This document shows positions 17,659-27,600 of a stretch of DNA of 64,000 bases, one piece after another. Numbering within the stretch: the first letter of the stretch is position 1; the number at the start of each line of letters is the position of its first letter. The notes beneath the pieces were generated by a model. That model ran no database searches. It was not told the origin of the DNA and was given only the letters and a program-made list of their open reading frames with translations. Position numbers and translations under genes: made by a program. This stretch comes from Pedobacter sp. MC2016-14 (GTDB taxonomy: Bacteria > Bacteroidota > Bacteroidia > Sphingobacteriales > Sphingobacteriaceae): contig NZ_JAJMPA010000001.1 of the NCBI RefSeq assembly GCF_020991475.1, forward strand, positions 1,860,001 through 1,924,000, read 5' to 3'.

Positions 17659-20592
17659 TTAATACCCAAATATCTGTTCTAAGCTCAGTTTGGTAACAGG
17701 GCCAAATTTCTGCATATCGTCCATTTTTACTTTGTTTTCTGATGCTACAATACAGTAATTGTACGTTTTCCCTGCAATATGATTGGCATGGAAAGCCTTC
17801 ACATCAGCATAAGTCAAAGTTTTTAAACTGTTATAGGTATCAATCCTCGAGTCATGGTCAAAGCCTAGTTTTTGATCTGCAAAATAGCTTTTAATGATGT
17901 CATCTTTGATAATCCTGTTGGTTTCTATGGTATTCAGGGCATTGCTTTTTGATGCATAAAAAGCCTTGTCAATTTGTGGTAACGTTGTTAGCAATTCATT
18001 CATACCCGCAACTGCCTCATTCATTTTATCTGCCTGACTGCCAATGTAGGCAACAATAGCATTCTCTTTCTCTTTTTGATCTGGTGAAGAATAATAAGCA
18101 TAAGTGGAGTAAGCTAAGGCTTTAGACTCGCGAAGCGTCTGGAACACAATAGAACCCATACCGCCACCAAAATAGCTGTTAAAGAGTTCTACATTGCCGG
18201 CATCAGCTGCATTATACAAGCCATCATTGCGTACCCAATTGATTTCAGATTGTACCATATCGTAGTCTGCAAAATACACTTGATTTGCGGTAGTTGCGGC
18301 GTAATTGAATTTTACCGGATTAGCTGCAGGAGTAAAGGCACTTGGTAAAGGATGCAGTTTGCTCATTTCAGTGGTAAAGTCAGTTGCTGATTTTGGACCG
18401 TAATAGGTGATGGTATGCTTGTAATTATTAATGTTGTGTAAAATATAAAGCAACTCCTGGGTATTCATGTTATTGATCTCATCATTACTCAATACGGTAT
18501 TTGTTGGGTTAACCGCACCATATCTTGCATAACTCACCAAGCCACCTAAAATTGCTTTTTTATTGGTTTTATTATTTTGTCTGGCTTTTAAGATGCTGCT
18601 TTTTAATTCTTTTAAGGCAGATTCATTGGCTTTACAATTCGCGAAAATGTGCTCCGTTAAACTAACCGCTTTATCAAAGTTCTCCTGTAATCCACTAATG
18701 TTAATGGTTACCACTTCATTCCCAACATTCATGCTATAGGTACAGGCAATGTTGTAAAAAGCCTTGCTAATTTCTTCTGCGGTATATTTATCAGTACTTA
18801 AGAAAGGCAGGTATTGGGCAGCATAAGGTAAAAGTTTATAATTGTAAGCACCCATGTCAAATTTGTACGATAGGCGGAAAATACTATTATCTGTGTTTTT
18901 AACACTAATTACATCAGCTATGCCCACCTTTCCAAAAGTAAGGTCTTTCTTATAATCTAAAAATTTAGGACTCACCGCCTTCAGTTTAGCATCAATGATA
19001 CCTTGGGTAAAGGCAGAAGTTGCATCAACATTAGGATTGATTGGTGTAATCAAAGGCTTTTCAACCTTCAATACATTTTTATCTTCAGCCTTATGTTTAT
19101 AACCCACTACATAATTGTCTTTAAAAAACTGGTTTGCAAAATCTACTACCTGCTTTTTGGTGATTTTAGCCATTGCATCCGGGCCATTTAAAGATTGGTT
19201 CCATTTGCTGCCACGGTTTAAAACAAATTCGCTCATCAGTGCATCTACACGGTAACTGTTTTCATCAAAAGCCTGCAATAAACCCAACTTGCTGTTGGCT
19301 ACCGTGGCTTTAATCAAGCTTTCATCGAAGTCACCGTTTTTAAGCAATGAAATTTGTTCCATTAACAAGGCCTTTGCCTGTTCCAAAGTTTGTCCCTGCT
19401 TAGGCTGGGCAGACAGGTAGAAAATTCCATAGTCTTTCATTTGCTCGTAACCTGCACCGGCCGACAATACTTTTTGTGCCGTGTTTAAATTGATGTCTAT
19501 CAGGCCAGCTTTTCCATTTGAGAGGATACTTCCAATAAGGTCAAGCAACAAACTTTGATTGGAATTCTCTGCATAACCACGATAAAAGATTTGTAGTTTT
19601 TCTGCCGTGGGCCCATTGATATCAACGGTTTGAATAGCCGTTAATGGTTTTTCAGGAGCAGGTTTGTACAATACAACAGGTTTGCTTTTCATGTACGCAA
19701 AAGCTTTGTCAATTTTCTTTATCAGCTCATCCGGGTTAAAATCGCCAGACATAATAACGGCCATATTATTGGGTACGTAATACGTGTCGTAATATTTTTG
19801 AATGGCTACCAGCGATGGGTTTTTTAAATGAGCAATGGTTCCGATGGTGGTTTGCTGACCATAATTATGGGTAGGGAAAAGGCGGCTTGACATCGCCTCG
19901 TACATTTTACTGTCATCGTTATCCAATCCGCGGTTTTTTTCTTCATAAACCGCTTCCAGCTCAGTATGGAAAATCCTCAGTATCGGTTTGCGGAAACGCT
20001 CTGCTTGCAGGGCCAAAAACGGATCTATGGCATTTGAGGGCAAATCCTCATTGTAAACCGTTTCTTCTACAGAAGTATGGGCATTGGTAGATTGTCCACC
20101 TAAAACTTTCATCATCTTATCGTATTCATTGGCAATAGAGATGTTGGAAGCTTCACCAGAAAGTTTGTCAATCTGCGCATAGATCTCTTTGCGCTTTACA
20201 GCATCTGTAGTTTTGTTATAGGTTTCGTACAGGGCTTGTATTTTATCCAGGTAAGGTTTTTCCTTCGCGTAATTTGTTGTGCCAAATTTATCTGTTCCTT
20301 TAAACAATAGATGCTCCAGGTAATGCGCCAGGCCAGTATGGTCAGCAGGGTCTTCATTGCTACCCGCTCTCACCGTCATCCTGTATTCGATATTTGGCGC
20401 TTTATTATTTTGCGAGAGGATCACCGTGAGGCCATTCTTTAGCGTATAAAACCTCGCTTTTGTTGGGTCGTTGGTTACATACTTATAGGTATACCCTCCG
20501 GATGTCGCGGTTTTCCATTGGTAGCCGGTTTGGGCCATTAAGCTGGAGCCCAGGATTAAAAAGCAAATCAGGGCTAAAAGTCTTTTATTCAT
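17659..20592 (-). CDS. M16 family zinc metallopeptidase, secreted
   Basis: A 977-residue protein with a signal peptide (residues 1-20, cleavage after SLMAQ) and two M16 units. The inverted zinc motif HxxEH is His90-Tyr-Leu-Glu93-His94 (LAHYLEHLLFKG), and the third zinc ligand is expected in the glutamate cluster ELEAVYEEKNRG about 120 residues later. The second half keeps the fold (FNSYFGGGMGSIVFQTLRE) but lacks HxxEH, as in the inactive halves of pitrilysin-type enzymes. It is likely a periplasmic enzyme degrading peptides. Length fits long single-chain members in Bacteroidota. It is transcribed alone and is divergent from surE. Confidence 0.92.
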   Translation of the reverse strand: MNKRLLALICFLILGSSLMAQTGYQWKTATSGGYTYKYVTNDPTKARFYTLKNGLTVILSQNNKAPNIEYRMTVRAGSNEDPADHTGLAHYLEHLLFKGTDKFGTTNYAKEKPYLDKIQALYETYNKTTDAVKRKEIYAQIDKLSGEASNISIANEYDKMMKVLGGQSTNAHTSVEETVYNEDLPSNAIDPFLALQAERFRKPILRIFHTELEAVYEEKNRGLDNDDSKMYEAMSSRLFPTHNYGQQTTIGTIAHLKNPSLVAIQKYYDTYYVPNNMAVIMSGDFNPDELIKKIDKAFAYMKSKPVVLYKPAPEKPLTAIQTVDINGPTAEKLQIFYRGYAENSNQSLLLDLIGSILSNGKAGLIDINLNTAQKVLSAGAGYEQMKDYGIFYLSAQPKQGQTLEQAKALLMEQISLLKNGDFDESLIKATVANSKLGLLQAFDENSYRVDALMSEFVLNRGSKWNQSLNGPDAMAKITKKQVVDFANQFFKDNYVVGYKHKAEDKNVLKVEKPLITPINPNVDATSAFTQGIIDAKLKAVSPKFLDYKKDLTFGKVGIADVISVKNTDNSIFRLSYKFDMGAYNYKLLPYAAQYLPFLSTDKYTAEEISKAFYNIACTYSMNVGNEVVTINISGLQENFDKAVSLTEHIFANCKANESALKELKSSILKARQNNKTNKKAILGGLVSYARYGAVNPTNTVLSNDEINNMNTQELLYILHNINNYKHTITYYGPKSATDFTTEMSKLHPLPSAFTPAANPVKFNYAATTANQVYFADYDMVQSEINWVRNDGLYNAADAGNVELFNSYFGGGMGSIVFQTLRESKALAYSTYAYYSSPDQKEKENAIVAYIGSQADKMNEAVAGMNELLTTLPQIDKAFYASKSNALNTIETNRIIKDDIIKSYFADQKLGFDHDSRIDTYNSLKTLTYADVKAFHANHIAGKTYNYCIVASENKVKMDDMQKFGPVTKLSLEQIFGY

Positions 20593-20694
20593 CAGTTAGT
20601 AAGTTAGAATCTCAAATATAGATTGAAATTGGATTATTCGTGAATTTAATCCTGATTTCTTGTACTTTTACCATTCATTACAAAGCAATAAGTC

Positions 20695-21477
20695 ATGACA
20701 AAACAACAGGCAAAACCTAATATTTTAGTAGTAAACGATGATGGTATTACGGCACCGGGAATAAAGAACCTGATTGAAGTAGTACGTGAATTGGGTAACG
20801 TTGTTGTAGTAGCGCCAGACGGACCACAATCTGGCATGGGGCATGCCATTACCATTGGTAAACCCTTAAGGTTTGATAAGGTAGATTTATACGAAGGTGT
20901 AGAAATGTACAAATGCTCTGGTACACCGGTAGATTGCGTAAAGCTGGCCGTAAATAAAATATTTAAAGGCAAAAAGCCAGATCTTTGCGTGTCGGGGATC
21001 AACCATGGTTTAAACAATTCCATCAATGTAATTTATTCAGGAACCATGTCTGCCGCGGTTGAAGGTGCTATTGAAGGCATCCCTTCCATAGGTTTCTCAT
21101 TAGATGATTTTTCAGAAACGGCAGATTTTAGTCATAGCAAGAAATTTATAAAAGTAATTTGTGAAGAAGTACTGGCCAATGGATTGCCGCAAGCAACTCT
21201 GCTAAATGTAAATTTCCCGAAAGGTGCAGATTTAAAAGGGATTAAAGTATGCAGGCAAGCCAATGCCAAATGGGCAGAAGAGTTTGACGAGCGTAAAGAT
21301 CCTTACAACAGACCGTATTACTGGTTAACAGGCGTATTTCAAAACAATGATAAAGGAGAGGATACGGACGTATGGGCACTGGAACATGGTTTTGTTTCTG
21401 TAGTTCCAGTTCAGTTTGATCTAACCGCTCACCATGCTATTCCGGTATTAAATTCATGGACATTTGATGTTAAGTAA
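20695..21477 (+). CDS. surE: 5'/3'-nucleotidase SurE
   Basis: A 260-residue metal-dependent nucleotidase/phosphatase of stationary-phase survival. The N-terminal metal site NDDG is Asn14-Asp15-Asp16-Gly17. Also visible are GHAITIGKPL, CSGTPVDCVK, SGINHGLNN and YSGTMSAAVEGA, all family signatures. It is cytoplasmic and dephosphorylates nucleoside monophosphates. The downstream membrane-protein gene overlaps its end by 11 bases and lpxB follows, giving a three-gene operon. Length is normal. Confidence 0.95.
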   Translation: MTKQQAKPNILVVNDDGITAPGIKNLIEVVRELGNVVVVAPDGPQSGMGHAITIGKPLRFDKVDLYEGVEMYKCSGTPVDCVKLAVNKIFKGKKPDLCVSGINHGLNNSINVIYSGTMSAAVEGAIEGIPSIGFSLDDFSETADFSHSKKFIKVICEEVLANGLPQATLLNVNFPKGADLKGIKVCRQANAKWAEEFDERKDPYNRPYYWLTGVFQNNDKGEDTDVWALEHGFVSVVPVQFDLTAHHAIPVLNSWTFDVK

Positions 21478-21736
21478 AGTAAAAGATACAGTTTGGATGG
21501 GAATGGCAATAGGATTGGCCGTTCCGGGTGTGCTGGTGGGTATTACCTGGTTTGTAATGCATCAGGTTGCTTATCTTGCCAAAGCAGATTTATTGTTGAT
21601 TGGTTGCATTGGCGTAAATGCGGTACTGTTAAAGCTGTTTTTTAAAGAAAATAAAGAAAATGCAGGTCGTGGAATTCTCAGCGTAACGTTTCTGTGGGCT
21701 TTCGCTTTCTTTTTTTATAAAGTTTCACAATCATGA
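21467..21736 (+). CDS. Small membrane protein between surE and lpxB
   Basis: About 89 residues from the ATG at 21467, which overlaps the surE end. Three hydrophobic segments are visible: about residues 12-34 (MAIGLAVPGVLVGITWFVM), 43-60 (LLLIGCIGVNAVLLKLFF) and 70-86. No catalytic motif is recognised. It overlaps lpxB by 4 bases (ATGA), so it is translationally coupled to both neighbours. A role in the envelope or lipid A pathway is possible from position only. Confidence 0.75.
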   Translation: MLSKVKDTVWMGMAIGLAVPGVLVGITWFVMHQVAYLAKADLLLIGCIGVNAVLLKLFFKENKENAGRGILSVTFLWAFAFFFYKVSQS

Positions 21737-22845
21737 ACTATTACCTGATTGCTGGCGAAGCATCTGGGGATCTACATGGAGCTAACTTGATGCGTGCACT
21801 AAAAGTAGAAGATCCACAAGCCACTTTTAGGTATTACGGGGGTGATAAAATGCAGGCAGAAGGTGGAAAACTGGTTAAGCATTATGCAGAAATGGCCTTT
21901 ATGGGGTTTACTGAGGTCATCTTGAACCTGCCAACAATTCTGCAAAACATGAAACGTTGTAAGGCAGATATTCTGGCCAACCGACCCGATGTGCTGGTGT
22001 TAATTGATTTTCCCGGTTTCAATTTAAGGATTGCAGAATTTGCGAAAGCCAATGGGATTAAGGTCGCATATTACATCTCGCCTAAAGTATGGGCATGGAA
22101 CCAAAAACGTGTCCTTAAAATTAAAAAAGTCGTAGATAGAATGTTCTGTATCCTGCCTTTTGAAGTTGATTTTTATAAAAAATGGGGGATGGAGGTAGAT
22201 TATGTAGGCAATCCTCTGCTGGACGAAAAAACATTGTTTTCACCCAACGCTGATTTTCGGATTCAGAACCAACTGGGGAAGACAGAGTTGATCGCTTTGC
22301 TGCCCGGAAGTCGTAAGCAGGAAATTGAACGTTTATTGCCGGCGATGCTTAGTGTGGTGTCTGAATTTCCAGATCAGCAATTTGTAGTTGCTGCTGCCCC
22401 GGGTTTTACAGCAGCATACTATGAACAGTTTTTTGCTGGTGCAGCTGTGAAGCTGATCTTTGGACAGACTTATGACTTGTTGAACGAAGCCAAGGCAGCT
22501 GTAGTCGCTTCAGGAACGGCCACATTAGAAACTGCGCTGTTTCATGTGCCGCAGGTGGTAGTGTACAAAGGCGGCAAAATCTCCATTGCGATTGCGAGAA
22601 TGCTGGTGAACATCAGGTTTATATCATTAGTAAATTTGATTATGGACCGTAAGGTGGTCACAGAACTGATTCAGGAGGATTGCACAAAAGATAAAATCAG
22701 AACAGAGCTTAAAGCAATAGTAGATGGCCCTGAGCGTAAGCAAATGCTGGAAGATTATGCTGTACTTTCTCAAAAAATGGGTGCGCCCGGCGCCTCAGAA
22801 AAAACGGCAAAACTGTTACAGAAATACTTTAATACCTCTCATTAA
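21733..22845 (+). CDS. lpxB: Lipid-A-disaccharide synthase
   Basis: A 370-residue GT19 glycosyltransferase that joins UDP-diacylglucosamine and lipid X to make the lipid A disaccharide at the inner face of the inner membrane. Family motifs are GEASGDLHGANL at the N-terminus, SPKVWAWNQKRVLKIK (about residues 116-131), VGNPLLDE, LLPGSRKQEIERLLP and ASGTATLETALFHVPQVVVYK. It starts inside the stop of the small membrane-protein gene. Its presence agrees with a Gram-negative outer membrane. Length and motifs are intact. Confidence 0.95.
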   Translation: MNYYLIAGEASGDLHGANLMRALKVEDPQATFRYYGGDKMQAEGGKLVKHYAEMAFMGFTEVILNLPTILQNMKRCKADILANRPDVLVLIDFPGFNLRIAEFAKANGIKVAYYISPKVWAWNQKRVLKIKKVVDRMFCILPFEVDFYKKWGMEVDYVGNPLLDEKTLFSPNADFRIQNQLGKTELIALLPGSRKQEIERLLPAMLSVVSEFPDQQFVVAAAPGFTAAYYEQFFAGAAVKLIFGQTYDLLNEAKAAVVASGTATLETALFHVPQVVVYKGGKISIAIARMLVNIRFISLVNLIMDRKVVTELIQEDCTKDKIRTELKAIVDGPERKQMLEDYAVLSQKMGAPGASEKTAKLLQKYFNTSH

Positions 22846-22852
22846 TTTAACA

Positions 22853-22880
22853 TTGGCTTAATGTTGACTGTTTAATTTTG
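22853..22880 (+). promoter_or_regulatory. Promoter of the ECF sigma gene of locus 1
   Basis: TAATTTTG at 22873-22880 matches the -7 TAnnTTTG box, with TTG at 22853-22855 at about the right distance for the -33 element. Predicted transcription would start near 22887, between an in-frame GTG (22880) and the ATG at 22901, so the ATG is preferred. Confidence 0.5.
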
Positions 22881-22900
22881 TGCCAAACACGGAATTAAGT

Positions 22901-23470
22901 ATGTATCCTGAACTTACAGATGAAGCATTAACAGATCTTTTACGACAAAATGATCCTGTAGCTCTTGAAACACTATTTAAGCGCTACTACAAATCCTTAT
23001 GCCATTTTTGTTCTCTATATACCAAAGATCATGAAATTGCTGAGGAAATTATTGCAGATCTTTTTATTAAACTTTGGGACAGTCGTTACGACGCTTCCAT
23101 TTTAAAATTAAAGAATTACCTGTTTGTTTCGGCAAAGAACTTGTCACTCAATTACAATCAAAAGAAAAGGGCCCCTGTAGATTCCATCGAAGATCTTGAA
23201 TTGCAACAGCATCTTTTTCAAGATGAAGAAACCCCATTTAAAATTCTATCTGGCAGGGAATCTTATAAACGTATTGTCGCTGTAATTGACACCCTTCCTC
23301 TCCGTCAAAAGGAGGTTCTACTGATGAGCCGTATCGATAACCTCGATAAGCATAAAATTTCCGAGATCTTAGGAATTTCTGTCCGTACGGTAGAAACCAC
23401 TTTATATCAGTCCATCAAACAGCTTCGTTTGTTGCTGAAAGATTCCAATAGTTTTAATATTGGCAGTTAA
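22901..23470 (+). CDS. ECF sigma factor of SusC/D locus 1
   Basis: A 189-residue ECF sigma factor from the ATG at 22901. Region 2 includes ALETLFKRYYKSLCHF and EIIADLFIKLWDSR; region 4 includes LPLRQKEVLLMSRIDNLDKHKISEILGISVRTVETTL. FecR is encoded 80 bases downstream, then SusC and SusD, which is the classical trans-envelope signalling set: ligand-loaded SusC contacts FecR in the periplasm and the sigma factor is released. An in-frame GTG at 22880 would add seven residues but falls within the predicted promoter. Confidence 0.9.
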   Translation: MYPELTDEALTDLLRQNDPVALETLFKRYYKSLCHFCSLYTKDHEIAEEIIADLFIKLWDSRYDASILKLKNYLFVSAKNLSLNYNQKKRAPVDSIEDLELQQHLFQDEETPFKILSGRESYKRIVAVIDTLPLRQKEVLLMSRIDNLDKHKISEILGISVRTVETTLYQSIKQLRLLLKDSNSFNIGS

Positions 23471-23550
23471 AGTTTTCTTAATGTAACCTTAACAAACTTC
23501 GCTACGTATCTGGCTGCATAAATCTGTCTTTAGTTATAGACGCAGATTAA

Positions 23551-24576
23551 ATGGAAGATAAAAGTTACAGGTTAATAGTTGAATATTTTGAGAAAACGAT
23601 CAGTGATGATGGTTTAACTGAATTGCAGGAATGGATTGAAGAAAGTTTTGAAAATCTTGAGCAGTTTAGTGAAACTATAAAAATCCTGGAGGCTTCGAAA
23701 TTATGCTTTCAGCAACCTGAGCAAATAGAAAAAAGTTGGGCACGTGTAGCTGCCCATGTAAAAAGAGAACAAAAACCCGTTAAAAAGTTAATTCAAAAAA
23801 TCCAATGGCTGGCTTATGCTGCCATCTGCTTAATTGTTGGCACATCCGGATTTTTTGGGTATAAAGAGATTTTTAAAAAGGCACCTGTAACTGTAGAATA
23901 TGCAGAAATCAGTAACCCTGAAGGACAGCATTCTAAAGTAGTTTTGCCAGACAACTCTATTGTAGATTTGGCTGGAGGAAGCCGCATCAGGTATGCGAAA
24001 AACTTTTTGGGCAAAAAGCGGTTCATTTATCTTGATGGCGAAGCCTTTTTTGATGTGGTGCATCTAACAAAAAGACCTTTTGTGGTTAAAAGCGGAACAA
24101 TTGAAACGGTGGTGTTAGGTACCTCATTTAATATCAAAGCATTTGCTACTGAACATAAAGTGGCAGTAAGCGTTAAAACGGGTAAAGTTGGCGTGCTATC
24201 GGCCGGAGCAGGAAAACATGGGCTAATCAAGTTTTTGTTGCCAAATGAACAGATGGACATCAATACCACAACAGGGCTTTATACCTTTAGCAAAATAGAT
24301 GCTTCAGCTATCGCATCCTGGAGAGTCAACCATTTTGTGTTTTACAATACCTCTTTAAAGGATATTGCACGTTCCCTCGAGCGCCATTACGGGGTAAAAA
24401 TTGAATTTACAGATCCAGAACTTGGAAACAACAGGTTAACTGCCAAATTCAATAATATATCAATCAACGAAGTTCTTTCTAATATTATCAAGCTTTCTGG
24501 TTTAGCTTATGCTCAGGAAGGAAATCAAATTTTTATCTCAGATAATGATCAAAAAGGAGGAAGGATTATGAAGTAG
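23551..24576 (+). CDS. FecR anti-sigma factor of locus 1
   Basis: A 341-residue FecR-family protein. It has a cytoplasmic N-terminal sigma-binding region (residues 1-85), a membrane helix (about 88-106, WLAYAAICLIVGTSGFFGY), a periplasmic FecR domain (HSKVVLPDNSIVDLAGGSRIRY through GEAFFDV and VLGTSFNIKAF), and a C-terminal DUF4974 domain (about 265-335) ending IFISDN. It transmits the state of the cognate SusC to the upstream sigma factor. A hairpin (24599-24630) lies between it and susC. Confidence 0.92.
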   Translation: MEDKSYRLIVEYFEKTISDDGLTELQEWIEESFENLEQFSETIKILEASKLCFQQPEQIEKSWARVAAHVKREQKPVKKLIQKIQWLAYAAICLIVGTSGFFGYKEIFKKAPVTVEYAEISNPEGQHSKVVLPDNSIVDLAGGSRIRYAKNFLGKKRFIYLDGEAFFDVVHLTKRPFVVKSGTIETVVLGTSFNIKAFATEHKVAVSVKTGKVGVLSAGAGKHGLIKFLLPNEQMDINTTTGLYTFSKIDASAIASWRVNHFVFYNTSLKDIARSLERHYGVKIEFTDPELGNNRLTAKFNNISINEVLSNIIKLSGLAYAQEGNQIFISDNDQKGGRIMK

Positions 24577-24598
24577 GGCTACTTAAAATTTAAACAAG

Positions 24599-24630
24599 AA
24601 GCCTGGAATTGCTGGTCACAATCCAGGCCT
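24599..24630 (+). terminator. Hairpin between FecR and SusC genes, locus 1
   Basis: GCCTGG(A)ATTG pairs with CAATCCAGGC with one bulged A. It lies 22 bases after the FecR stop. No T run follows, so it may be a weak terminator or an mRNA processing/stability element dividing the regulatory genes from the transport genes. Confidence 0.5.
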
Positions 24631-24655
24631 TAGAAATAGGTATTTAAACTCAATA

Positions 24656-27600
24656 ATGAATAAGTATAAATTAGGTAAATATATGAAAAAGTTATGGTTC
24701 TTAGCCATACTGCTGCTTTTACAAATGCCCTTTGTTGCATTTGAGGCTCAGGCACAAATAATTAGTAGAAAAATCTCTTTTGGTGCAGACGGAATTATGC
24801 TTAAAGAAGCATTTCAGCAAATAGAAAAGCTGAGCGGTTTGTCCATCAGTTACAACAATACCACATTAAACGATAAGAGAATAGTAAAAGTTGCAAAGGC
24901 AGAGCGGTCTGTACAGGCCACATTAAACCTGCTTTTAAGCGGCACCTCTTTTATAGTTAAGCAATCTAAAGATCAAAATATCATCATTGTTCCTGAAAAC
25001 CAGGGTAAAGGAAAATTATCAGGGAGAATTGTTGATGTAGATGGACAGCCACTTCCTGGTGCTTCTGTTAAAATCCCTTCACTTAATGTAGCCACACAAT
25101 GTCTTAATGATGGTACTTATACTTTAAACGTTGTTCCGGGTGTGTACACTGTAGAAATCAGCTTTATTTCTTTTGAAAGTATCAGAAAAGAAAATGTAAG
25201 GATAAATCTTGGTGCAACCACAACTTTAAATGCAACATTGAAAGGCAATGCAAATGATTTGAATGAAGTTGTAGTTACAGCATTGGGTATCAAAAGAGAA
25301 GAACGTTCTTTAGGCTATGCAATCACAAAAATTGACAGTACACAATTAACTAATGCAATTTCAAGTAACTGGACAGATGCCTTGTCCGGTAAGGTTGCAG
25401 GATTAAATCTTGTTCGAAATGGTGGACCTGCAGGTTCTAACAAAATCATTCTGCGTGGCGAGAACAACCTTACAGGAGACAATGAAGCACTAATTGTAAT
25501 TGATGGCGTGGTGGCTTCAAGTAGCTCTCGACGTACTGCAGCTACGGGTGGAGGTGTTTATGGAACATCTGGAGATATTATGCCTGCGGATTTTGGTAGC
25601 GGACTAAACGATTTAAATCCCGATGACATAGAAAATGTAACTGTGTTAAAAGGCCCCGCCGCATCTGCTTTGTATGGGCAGAGAGGTGCAAATGGAGCAA
25701 TTGTAATTACCACTAAATCTGCAACTAAGGATAGGAAGACAGTAGGAATTACTTTCACCTCTAACAATGCATGGGAGGAAGTAAACCGAGGGCCGGATAG
25801 ACAACAGGAATTCGGTACTGGTACTTATGGTGTTTCCTATTTTTCTTATGGTGCAGGTGTAGACGGACCAAGCACAAATGGAACCAGTTCATCTTGGGGA
25901 CCGTCGTTTGCTAATGGCGGAATGTATTATCAGTATGATCCTGAAACAAGAGCAAGAGGTATCAATAGAACACCTTGGGTGGCTTATGAAGATCCTATAA
26001 GTGCATTTTTCACCACCGGTTACGAATCTACCAATACGATAAGTTTGGATGGAACGTACAAAAAGGTAGGCATGCGTTTATCTGCGAGTCATGGAAGTAA
26101 CGAGTGGATTGTACCGAATACAGGTCTTGACAGAACGAGTGTTGCCTTAAATGCTAATACTAAGCTCACAAAAAAGTTAAGTATAAATTTAAAAGCTCAA
26201 TATAGTAACAGACATAGTGATAACCTACCTGCTACAGGATACGGTAACCAATCATTGATGTACTGGTTTATGTTTGCGCAACCCAATGTAAATGTAGATT
26301 GGTATAGAAATTACTGGGTACCTGGTAAGGAGTATCAGCAATTGTTGAACCTCACCACCACCAATCCTGAAAGTCCTTATGCAATTTCGGAGCAATATAT
26401 AAATGCCCAAAGAAGAAATGGTTTATTGGGTAATGTTCAGGCTACCTATAAATTCACTAAAGAATTAAGCCTTATGGCTCGCACGTCCATCGACTTAAAC
26501 AAAGATATACGCGAAACTCAACGTCCGTGGGATGCCTCTGGTAATAAATTTGCGCAGGGCTCTTATCGTATTGCAAACATAAATTCTTACGAAGTGAACG
26601 CTGATTTTATGTTAAAATATGATAAAAAAATCAACAAAGACCTACAGGTTACAACAACTTTAGGTGGCAGCCAAATGCGAAATGTCTATAATAAAATAGA
26701 AACCCGTGCAGATGGTTTAGTAATTCCAAATATCTATAGATTAGATAATAATCAAAATCCTCTGGTTTATGTACCTGACACAGCCAGATATAGAATTAAC
26801 AGCTTTTATGCTGCAAGCTCAATTGGCTTTAAGAATTATTTATATTTAGACCTTACTGCCCGTCAGGATTGGAATAGTACTTTGGCAACCATAAAAAGGA
26901 CAGATAATGTTGGATTTTTTTATCCTTCAGCCAGCTTAGCCTTCGTGGCGTCTGATTATTGGAAACTTCCGCGTGCCATTAGTTTCGCTAAATTCAGAGC
27001 TTCAATTGCGCAGGTAGGAAGCGGTAGTACCGTTCCTTACAGAACAGAATATAATTATTTGTCTGCAGCAGATGGAATTTATCCAGATAGTGCTTTAAAT
27101 AATACAAGGTCATTGCCAAATGAAAACTTAAAACCCCTGATAACTACTACAATTGAATTGGGATTAGATTTGAAATTGTTTAAAAATCGGTTGAACTTTG
27201 ATTTGGCAGTTTATTCCGGTAACACAAAAAACCAGATTTTAAATAGAATTGTAGACAAATCCACGGGATACAACTTTCAGGTGGTAAATATTGGTAGGGT
27301 AGATAATAAAGGTTTGGAGCTGGCAGTTAATGCGGTACCGATAAAATCCAGAAATTTTACATGGACAACCTATGCTACTTTCTCTGCCAACAGAAATAAA
27401 ATTAAGGAGCTGGCTGATAGTTCTGTAGTGCTTCGTACAGGAGCGCTGGGAGGCGGTCAGGTGGTAGCAAATGAAGGGGGTAGTATGGGTGATTTGTATG
27501 GAAGAGGTTATCTGCGTTCTCCAGATGGACAAATTGTCTATAATCCAATTACCGGTGTGGCGCTTGAAAACCCTGAATTACTATATCTTGGTAATACTAC

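Noticed and set aside
22880..22900. GTG start for the locus-1 sigma factor
   Set aside because: It overlaps the predicted -7 element; the ATG at 22901 follows the expected transcription start.
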